From CAWJNF01 sp963844235 (GTDB lineage Bacteria > Actinomycetota > Thermoleophilia > Gaiellales > Gaiellaceae): a DNA stretch of 64,000 nt. The notes below the pieces were generated by a model that worked only from the letters and a program-made list of their open reading frames with translations, was not told the DNA's origin and made no database searches. Positions 57,723 to 64,000 of the stretch are shown here, in pieces (position 1 is the stretch's first letter; every line of letters starts with the position of its first letter). The translations under genes and the position numbers were made by a program. Where the stretch lies: contig CAWJNF010000004.1 in the NCBI GenBank assembly GCA_963844235.1, positions 558,001 to 622,000 of the forward strand. Direction: 5' to 3'.

Positions 57723-58439
57723 CTACGAAGTCGCCATGCCGATGTAGGCCGTCTCGAAGTCGCCGACCTTGGCCAGCTCCTCCGCAGTCCCGTGGAACGC
57801 GACCCGACCGCCGCTCCGCAGCACGTAGGTGCGATCCGCGACCTCGATCGTCCGCGCTGCGTTCTGCTCGACGAGCAGGATCGTGGAGCCCTCTTCCTTC
57901 AGCTCCAGGAGGATCTCGAAGACCTGGTCGACGATGAGCGGCGCCAGCCCGAGCGTCGGCTCGTCGAGCAGCAGGAGCTTCGGGCGGGCGAGCAGGGCAC
58001 GGGCGATCGCGAGCTGCTGCTGCTCGCCGCCCGAGAGCTTGGAGCCCGAGCTGTCGTAGTAGCGCCCCAGCACCTCGAAGCGCTCGCACATCCGCTTGAT
58101 GTCGTCCGCGGCAGCGCGCCGGTCGGACCGAGCCGACGTGCTGATCTTCAGGTTCTCGCCGACGGTGAGCCGGCCGAAGATGCGCCGGTTCTCCGGAACG
58201 AGCGCGATTCCGCGCCGGAGGACATCCTCGGGCGAGCGCCCCCCGATCGGCTTGCCCTGGAAGACGATCTGGCCGGCACTCGGCTTGAGGACACCCGTGA
58301 TCGTCCACAGCGTCGTCGACTTGCCCGCGCCGTTGTGCCCCACAAGTCCGACGAGCTCACCCTCCTTGACCTCGAGCGAGAGCTTGTTGACCGCCGCGAT
58401 CCGGCCGTAGTGCACGGAGACGTCAGTGAGCTGCAGCAT
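57723..58439 (-). CDS. livF: ABC transporter ATP-binding protein LivF
   Basis: A 238-residue ATPase. Walker A is GHNGAGKST, the signature LSGGEQQQLAIARAL, Walker B LLLLDEPTLGLAP and the switch His is replaced in ILLVEQNAARTIE, which is normal for LivF. The ATG at 58439 gives MLQLTDVSVHYG and is preferred to an upstream GTG-type start. It overlaps livG by 17 bases. Confidence 0.94.
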   Translation of the reverse strand: MLQLTDVSVHYGRIAAVNKLSLEVKEGELVGLVGHNGAGKSTTLWTITGVLKPSAGQIVFQGKPIGGRSPEDVLRRGIALVPENRRIFGRLTVGENLKISTSARSDRRAAADDIKRMCERFEVLGRYYDSSGSKLSGGEQQQLAIARALLARPKLLLLDEPTLGLAPLIVDQVFEILLELKEEGSTILLVEQNAARTIEVADRTYVLRSGGRVAFHGTAEELAKVGDFETAYIGMATS

Positions 58440-59190
58440 CCTGCGCTCCCTTCTCACCCAGGTACGCGGCGATCACGGCCCTGTTCGTCCTGATCTCCTC
58501 CGGCGAGCCGACGGCGATCGACTTGCCGTAGTCGAGCACCTGGATCCGCTCGCAGATCCGGAAGATGATTCGCATGTCGTGCTCCACGAGCAGCACGCCG
58601 CAGCCCAGCTGCTCGCGCAGCTGCGCGATGCTCTCGGTCAGCGCCAGGCTCTCGGCGTCGTCGAGACCCGCGGCCGGCTCGTCGAGCAGCAGGAACTTGG
58701 GCTGAACGGCGACGGCGCGGGCCACTCCCACACGTCGCTCCTCACCGTGCGGTAGCGCCGAGGCCGGGAGGCGCGCGACGCGTCGAAGACCGAGCTCGTC
58801 GATCAGCTCCCATGCCCGCTTGCGAGCGAGCTTCCGGCTCAGGCCGGCGCCGAGCGCGCCGAGCTCGATGTTCTCGAAGACCGAGAGCTCGGGGAACGTG
58901 GCGACGTCCTGGAACGTGCGCACGAGCCCGAGGCGGACGAGCTTCTGGGGCGACAGCTCGCTGACCGTCTGACCCTCCATCGTCACGGTGCCGGCGGTGA
59001 GCGGAACGAACCCGCTCACCGCGTTCATGAACGTCGTCTTGCCGGCGCCGTTGGGGCCGATGAGGCCCATGATCTGACCTTGCTCGAGCGTCAGATCGAT
59101 ACCGTCGACGGCCCGGACGCCCTCGAAGTGGACGTGCAGGCCTTCTGCGACGAGCTTCGCGCGCGCCGAGCCGTCGACGGTGTCGTTCAT
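58423..59190 (-). CDS. livG: ABC transporter ATP-binding protein LivG
   Basis: A 255-residue ATPase. Walker A is GPNGAGKTT, the signature region is ALPHGEERRVGVARAVAV (LSGGQ-type diverged to LPHGEE) and Walker B is FLLLDEPAAGLDD, followed by LLVEHDMRIIF. It differs from LivF by the RTFQDVATFPELSVFENIELG block typical of LivG. 40 bases separate it from livK. Confidence 0.93.
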   Translation of the reverse strand: MNDTVDGSARAKLVAEGLHVHFEGVRAVDGIDLTLEQGQIMGLIGPNGAGKTTFMNAVSGFVPLTAGTVTMEGQTVSELSPQKLVRLGLVRTFQDVATFPELSVFENIELGALGAGLSRKLARKRAWELIDELGLRRVARLPASALPHGEERRVGVARAVAVQPKFLLLDEPAAGLDDAESLALTESIAQLREQLGCGVLLVEHDMRIIFRICERIQVLDYGKSIAVGSPEEIRTNRAVIAAYLGEKGAQDAAAH

Positions 59191-59230
59191 CGTTCGTCGT
59201 GTCTCGTTGTAGGGGCGGTTCTCCTTCCGT

Positions 59231-60613
59231 CTACCCGGCTGCAGCCGGCGTTCCGGAGCACGGGCTGCCGTCGCCGATGTCCGGAACGGACTGGACGACG
59301 ACCGTATCGATCTGCGTGTTGACCCCGTTCTGCCACTCCTCGACCGAGTAGCCCGCCGGCTGAGGCCGGTGGCACGTGTCCGTGAACGCCATCGGCGTCC
59401 CGAAGAAGTCGATCTGGACCCCCCCACCGAAGAGCGCCTCGGCGATCGCCGGGCCCTCCGTCGAGCCGGCCGCCTCGATCGCGGCGACGACCGCGTCGGC
59501 GAGCGCGTAGCCCGGCAGGGCGTAGTGGTTGCCGAGCGGCTCGCCGTACTCGGCCTCGAACTCCTCGGCGATCTGGACGACCGACTCGGACTGCGAGCCC
59601 TCGCAGTAGGTCGGCAGGCACGCGAAGCCGAGCGACAGGAAGTTCGAGACGTTCCCGGCCACCTCGGTCACGAGCGTGCCGTTCACCGACGCGTTCGTGA
59701 CGATCCAGGTGTCCATGCCTGCATCGCGAATCGCCCGGACGAGCTGGGAGCCGTATGGCTGCCACGAGCCGTCGTAGACGAAGTCACAACCCTCGACCTC
59801 GCCGCGTAGGCGGGTGACCTGCGACGAGAGGTCGAGGTCGGGGCCGCCGACGAAGGTGTCCTCGCCGCAGACCTCGCCGCCGAGCTCGAGCCAGCGGGCC
59901 TTGAAGTAGTCGGCCGTCGCCTTGGAGTACTCGAGCGAATCGTCCCTGAAGACGTAGGCTCGCCGCAGCTCCGGCCGGTTCTCGTAGAGCCACTCGGCCA
60001 TCGCGGAGCCCTCGGTGTCCGAGCCGAGGCCCATGGAACCGCCGTACGGCCCGACGATGTCCGGCGTCGCCACCTTGGGCGAGGACGCGCACAGGGCGAT
60101 GCCCGGCACGCTGGCACTACCCGCCGCCTGGATGGCCGGGAACGAGAAGTCGAAGTCACAGGTGGCGATGATCACGACCGCGCCGTTTCCGATCAGTTCC
60201 TCGGCGTTCGTCGCCGCCTGCGGCTGATCCGACTTCGTGTCGATCCACTGCGTCTCGAGCGGCCGGCCGAGCACGCCGCCCTCTTCGTTGATCTGCGCGA
60301 TCCGCATCTCGAAGAGCTGGCTCGCCTGCAGGTCGTAGGGCGCCAGGATCCCCGTCTGCGCGGTCGAGAGGCCGATCAGAATCGGATCTCCCGTCGGCGC
60401 CTCTCCGGAGGGCTCCTCCGCGGGCTCCGCCGCGCCCGTGTCAGCCGGCTCCTCCGCCGGGGCCGGCTCCGCGGGCGGCTCCGCCGGCTCGGCCGGCGCC
60501 TCGGCAGCCGGCTCCGCCGCCTCCTCGTCGCCTCCGCAGGCGGCGGCAAACGCCGCCAACCCGAGGGCGAGCGCGGCGAGCAAGAGCAGCCGCATCGTTC
60601 TCGACTTCCTCAT
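59231..60613 (-). CDS. livK: ABC transporter substrate-binding lipoprotein (LivK-like)
   Basis: A 460-residue periplasmic-binding-fold protein. The signal is MRKSRTMRLLLLAALALGL followed by a lipobox AFAAAC with Cys26 as the lipid site. An acidic Pro/Ala/Glu-rich spacer of about 45 residues follows, then the ligand domain starting DPILIGLSTAQTGILAPYDLQASQ. It fits the Leu/Ile/Val or amide-binding group (Peripla_BP_6). It lies just downstream of hyuA-hyuB and ahead of livG, so it may bind the hydantoinase substrate. Confidence 0.93.
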   Translation of the reverse strand: MRKSRTMRLLLLAALALGLAAFAAACGGDEEAAEPAAEAPAEPAEPPAEPAPAEEPADTGAAEPAEEPSGEAPTGDPILIGLSTAQTGILAPYDLQASQLFEMRIAQINEEGGVLGRPLETQWIDTKSDQPQAATNAEELIGNGAVVIIATCDFDFSFPAIQAAGSASVPGIALCASSPKVATPDIVGPYGGSMGLGSDTEGSAMAEWLYENRPELRRAYVFRDDSLEYSKATADYFKARWLELGGEVCGEDTFVGGPDLDLSSQVTRLRGEVEGCDFVYDGSWQPYGSQLVRAIRDAGMDTWIVTNASVNGTLVTEVAGNVSNFLSLGFACLPTYCEGSQSESVVQIAEEFEAEYGEPLGNHYALPGYALADAVVAAIEAAGSTEGPAIAEALFGGGVQIDFFGTPMAFTDTCHRPQPAGYSVEEWQNGVNTQIDTVVVQSVPDIGDGSPCSGTPAAAG

Positions 60614-60716
60614 TCCTCTCTCCTTTCGTCTCCCTCACAACCCCGGCACGAGCCTAACCTGCCCGAGCCTCCTCAGCTAGCTAAGACGACGATCGCCTCA
60701 GCAGGTTTGGCGCCCC

Positions 60717-62683
60717 TCACCCCCAGTGCGACGCCATCCGCCGCGTGAGCATGGCACGGAACTGCCCCGTCGTCCGCGGCAACAGCTCGCCCGTGCCCCA
60801 GTCGAGCACGACGCCGTAGCGGCGAACGAGATCCATCACGTCGAGCTCGCCGCTGCGGTACTGCTCGGCGATCAGCTCGGGATCGGCCTCGAGCCACGCG
60901 AGTCGCTCGTCCTGGATGCGCTCGCGCTCGCTCGCGGTCGCCTCGGCGTCGACCTCGTACTCCACGAGCTCGGCATCGAGCTCCCGCACGACCACGCCGT
61001 AGTCCTTGCGCGCGCCCTCGAGCGTGACGTAGCCGTCCGCAACGTCCTGCTTCACGGCCTCGGGGTCGCGCTACGAGCGGGTCGCCGAAGCCGCCTCCGC
61101 CGGCGGACGGGCGCGTGAACGTGTCGCCCGGGACGATGGGTACGCCCGAGAACACGGCGCCGAGGAAGCGCTCCCGGTCGGTGCCCTTGTTGAGCCAGAC
61201 GCCGTGCGGGATACGACGGAAGGCCGCCGTTGATGCCCCACGTGATCGAGCGCGCCCGGTCGCACAGGTAGGACATCACCGTCCCGTCCGCGTCGGTCAG
61301 CGTCCCGCCCTTCTCGACGCCGAGGCCGCCGCGGTACTCGCCGGGGCCGCCCGAGTCCGGGACGAGCTGGTGCCCGGTCGTGAGCACGGGGCAGAGGCGC
61401 TCCTGCCCCTCGAGCGGCTGGACGGCGAGCCCCACGCCGAAGATCGGCGCGGTCGCGTTGGAGCCGTCCTTGCCGTTACGGCCGCCCCAGCCGCCGACCA
61501 TCCAGTCGTACCACATGAAGATCGGCCGCCCCGGCCGGCGCACGTCGCGGCCGCCGACGAGGAGGTACTCGAGGTTGAACGAGCAGGCGATCGCCCGCTC
61601 GGGCATGATCCCCGACCACAGCTCGAAGATCGCGTTCATGATCTTCTCGTAGGGCCCGGAGCAGAAGCCGGTGACGGCGACGGGCCAGGGCGCATTGACG
61701 ACCGTGCCCTCGGGGCCCATGTCGACGGTGACGACCCGGTAGAAGCCGGAGTTCAGGGGAACGTCCGGGAAGAACGTCTTCGTTCCCGCCACGACGCCGG
61801 AGAACGTCGTGCCGAACGCCGAGTTGAGGAACGAGCCGACGACCGGATGCGAGCCCGTGAGGTCGTAGTGGATCTGGTCGCCCTCGATCGTGAGCTTGAC
61901 CCGGATCGGGATCAGGCCCTCCTCACCGGAGGGGTCGAGATCCATGTAGTCCTCGGTCTCCCAGGTGCCGTCCGGCAGCTCGGCGACCCGCTGGCGGGTG
62001 AGGCGCTCGACGTAGTCCTGCACCTCGGAGAACGCCGTCACCACCGTGTCGCGGCCGTACTTCTCGACGAGGCGCAGGATCTCCCGCTCCGCTACCCGCG
62101 TCGACTCCGCCTGGGCGTGCAGGTCGCCCTCCGCGTCGCTCGGGGCCCTCGTGTTGGACACGATCATGCGGACGATGTCGCCCAGGTAGCGCCCCTGGTC
62201 CCAGAGGCGCACCGGCGGCACGCGGAGGCCCTCCTGGAAGTGCTCCTTCGCGTTGATGTCGAAGGAGCCGGGAACGCTGCCGCCGACGTCGGCCCAGTGG
62301 CCGTTGGAGAGCGAGTATGCGATCAGCTCGTCCTCGTGGAAGATCGGTCGCACGATGCGAACGTCGTTGAAGTGGGTGCCGCCCAGGTAGGGGTCGTTCA
62401 TGGCGAAAACGTCGCCCGGGTGCATGTCGTCGCCGAACGCGTCGATGATCGACTTGCACGTGTAGTGGAGCGTGCCGACGTGGACGGCGATGTCCTGGCT
62501 CCCCTGCATGACGGTGTCGCCGCGGATGTCGCAGAGCGCATTGGAGAAGTCCCGCGCGTAGATGACGAAGGAGTGGCACGTGCGCAGGATCTGCTCGGCC
62601 ATCTGGTCGACCGTGTTGATGAAGGCGTTCTTCAGCACCTCGAACGTCACGGGATCGAGCGTGCGCTGCTCGGCGGTGCTCAT
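60717..62683 (-). pseudogene. hyuB: Hydantoinase B / oxoprolinase-type subunit, third system, two single-base frameshifts
   Basis: The gene would encode about 654 residues. The first 480 are intact: EQRTLDPVTFEVLKNAF, YARDFSNALCDIRGD, NDPYLGGTHFNDVRIVRPIF and ELWSGIMPERAIACSF. Near 61213 an extra base (minus TCGTATCC for TCGATCC) shifts it. The next part, VFSGVPIVPGDTFTRPSAGGGGFGDP, runs to a second extra base near 61073 (minus CTCGTAGCGC for CTCGAGCGC). The end VKQDVADGYVTLEGARKDYGVVV follows in a third frame. Removing both bases restores one frame. The ATG at 62683 overlaps the hyuA stop by four bases. The C-terminus has about 80 extra residues. Confidence 0.8.
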
Positions 62684-64000
62684 CGCGCCACCCCCACTTC
62701 CATGCGGATGTTGAGCCACTCGTCGACCTCGGCCGTCACGTGCGGCGGAACGAGCGTGGTCGAGTCGAGCTGGTCGATGACTGCCGGGCCCGCGATCTTC
62801 GTACCGGCCGGCAGATCTTCGCGGACGTACACGGGAGTCGCGACGAAGCCTCCCTCCTCCTGGAAGTAGACATCGCGCGAGGCGATCTGCTGCGGCGCCG
62901 ACCCGCCGTCCGTCGCATGGCGCGCGAACTCGGGCTTCGGGGTGACGCCGACCGCGGTGAGCTGGAGCTGGTAGACCTCGACGGGCGCGTCGTCGCGACG
63001 GTACGCGTACTCGCGCTCGTGCTCGGAGTGGAAACGGGCGACAGCCGCATCCATCGAGGCGAGCGGCCGGTCGACCGGGACCGAGAGCGAGCGCCACTGG
63101 CCGAGGTAGCGCATCGCGATGTTGCGCTGGAGCGCCATCTGCGCCTCCGGCACGCCCTCGTCTCGAAGAAGCTCGCGCGCCTCGCCCTCGAGCCGCTTGA
63201 ACTCCGCTTCCACCTCGGCCGGATCCACGTCGGCCGTCCGCCGGAGGAACATCTGCGCGAGATCGTGCCGGATGTCGACCAGGAGGCAACCGAGCGCGGA
63301 CGTGATACCGGGGTTCGGCGGTACGAGCACCGTCGGGATCGAGAGCTCGCGGGCCAGCGCCGCGCCATGCAGCGGGCCGGCCCCACCGAAGACGACGAGG
63401 GCGAACTCGCGAGGGTCGTAGCCCCGCCGGATGGAGATCAGGCGCACGGCGTCGGCCATGTTCGCGTTCGCGACCTGGATGATGGCGCTCGCAGCCTCGG
63501 TGGGCTCGAGCCCGAGCGGCCCGACGACGTTCTGCTCGATCGCCTCGGCCGCGGCCTTGGGGTCGAGCGTCATCGAGCCGACGAGCGTCGTGCCCAGCCG
63601 TCCGAGCACGACGTTGGCGTCGGTGTTGGTCGGCTGCGTCCCGCCCCGGCCGTAGCACGCCGGCCCGGGGTCGGCGCCCGCCGACTGGGGACCGTTGCGC
63701 AGCGAGCCGGCCTGGTCGATCCAGGCGAGAGAGCCGCCACCGGCGCCGATCGTGAGCACCTCGATGGACGGGAAGCAGATCGGGTAGCCGTACTCGACCT
63801 GCCACTCCTTCGTCGTGCGCAGCTCGCCGTCGTAGACGAGCGAGATGTCGGTCGAGGTGCCGCCCATGTCGAGCCCGATGGCGTTCCGGAAGCCGCACGT
63901 CGCCGCAACGTGGCGGGCGGCGATCGCGCCCGCCGCGATGCCGGAGCCGGCGAGCCTGAGAGCGAACCCGGACGCCGTCCGTGGCGTCATCACGCCGCCG
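62680..64000 (-). CDS. hyuA: Hydantoinase A / oxoprolinase-type subunit, third system, N-terminus outside window
   Basis: The C-terminal 439 residues of a HyuA. NAIGLDMGGTSTDISLVYDGEL, TIGAGGGSLAWIDQAG, PGPACYGRGGTQPTNTDANVVLGRLG and RGYDPREFALVVFGGAGPLHGAALARELSIPTVLVPP are the ATP-site and hinge blocks. The frame is open to the window edge, so the true start is beyond 64000; internal ATGs near 63990 are not credible starts. It precedes hyuB and then livKGFHM. Confidence 0.88.
   Translation of the reverse strand, partial: GGVMTPRTASGFALRLAGSGIAAGAIAARHVAATCGFRNAIGLDMGGTSTDISLVYDGELRTTKEWQVEYGYPICFPSIEVLTIGAGGGSLAWIDQAGSLRNGPQSAGADPGPACYGRGGTQPTNTDANVVLGRLGTTLVGSMTLDPKAAAEAIEQNVVGPLGLEPTEAASAIIQVANANMADAVRLISIRRGYDPREFALVVFGGAGPLHGAALARELSIPTVLVPPNPGITSALGCLLVDIRHDLAQMFLRRTADVDPAEVEAEFKRLEGEARELLRDEGVPEAQMALQRNIAMRYLGQWRSLSVPVDRPLASMDAAVARFHSEHEREYAYRRDDAPVEVYQLQLTAVGVTPKPEFARHATDGGSAPQQIASRDVYFQEEGGFVATPVYVREDLPAGTKIAGPAVIDQLDSTTLVPPHVTAEVDEWLNIRMEVGVAR

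Noticed and set aside
1..64000. tRNA, rRNA, riboswitch, phage or transposase genes
   Set aside because: No cloverleaf, rRNA-like stretch, known riboswitch core, integrase or transposase protein was recognised on either strand by eye.

Overview
The window is very GC-rich, gene-dense bacterial DNA with many GTG and TTG starts, stop/start overlaps of 1-14 bases and few long gaps. GC content, flavin/F420-type luciferase-like oxidoreductases, short-leader promoters and gene content point to an actinobacterial lineage, probably Thermoleophilia-like. That placement is inference, because no rRNA or other marker gene is present.

Layout. 0-5.3 kb: purine genes (end of purD, purE, then purB-purC-purS-purQ) interrupted by a convergent PLP decarboxylase. 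5.3-14 kb: small hypotheticals, a degenerate metallo-beta-lactamase, a MarR/MFS divergent pair, glyoxalase, enoyl-CoA hydratase, a second MFS protein, GNAT, EamA, an AhpD-like gene with an in-frame TGA at its second redox Cys position (candidate selenoprotein) and a secreted protein. 14.3-18.4 kb: purL, purF and a methyltransferase. 18.4-20 kb: cupin and SDR, then a 220-bp element with terminal inverted repeats. 20-30 kb: a minus-strand run bioA-bioD-bioB-[palindrome array]-bioF-AHS1-AHS2-BCCP-biotin carboxylase-ADC-like, with pxpA divergent. The AHS1/AHS2 subunits resemble the carboxyltransferase part of urea carboxylase, so this looks like a urea-carboxylase-like enzyme split over four genes and coupled to biotin synthesis.

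30-45 kb: an SDR and an amidase on plus, facing a minus-strand catabolic operon: CoxL/M/S-like molybdenum hydroxylase, CoxG, luciferase-like oxidoreductase, HyuA, HyuB, aminotransferase, second HyuB. 45-53 kb: a second operon hyuA-hyuB-acyl-CoA ligase-tetR-hpaB-like, with an operator-like inverted repeat over its promoter. 53-64 kb: two luciferase-like oxidoreductases, a small dimeric-barrel protein, a branched-chain-amino-acid-type ABC transporter (livKGFHM) and a third hyuB-hyuA pair running off the end. Together these suggest import and oxidative/hydrolytic breakdown of cyclic amides or N-heterocycles; the substrates are unknown.

Two dispersed palindrome families recur: a REP-like family ending in GTAGGGGC (15 copies recognised, several touching gene starts or stops), and a longer palindrome with GGGGTCAAGTCTT arms between two convergent gene pairs. 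Six single-base frameshifts fall between 37.4 and 61.2 kb and none elsewhere, which may reflect assembly error. I saw no tRNA, rRNA, CRISPR array, transposase gene or phage gene.
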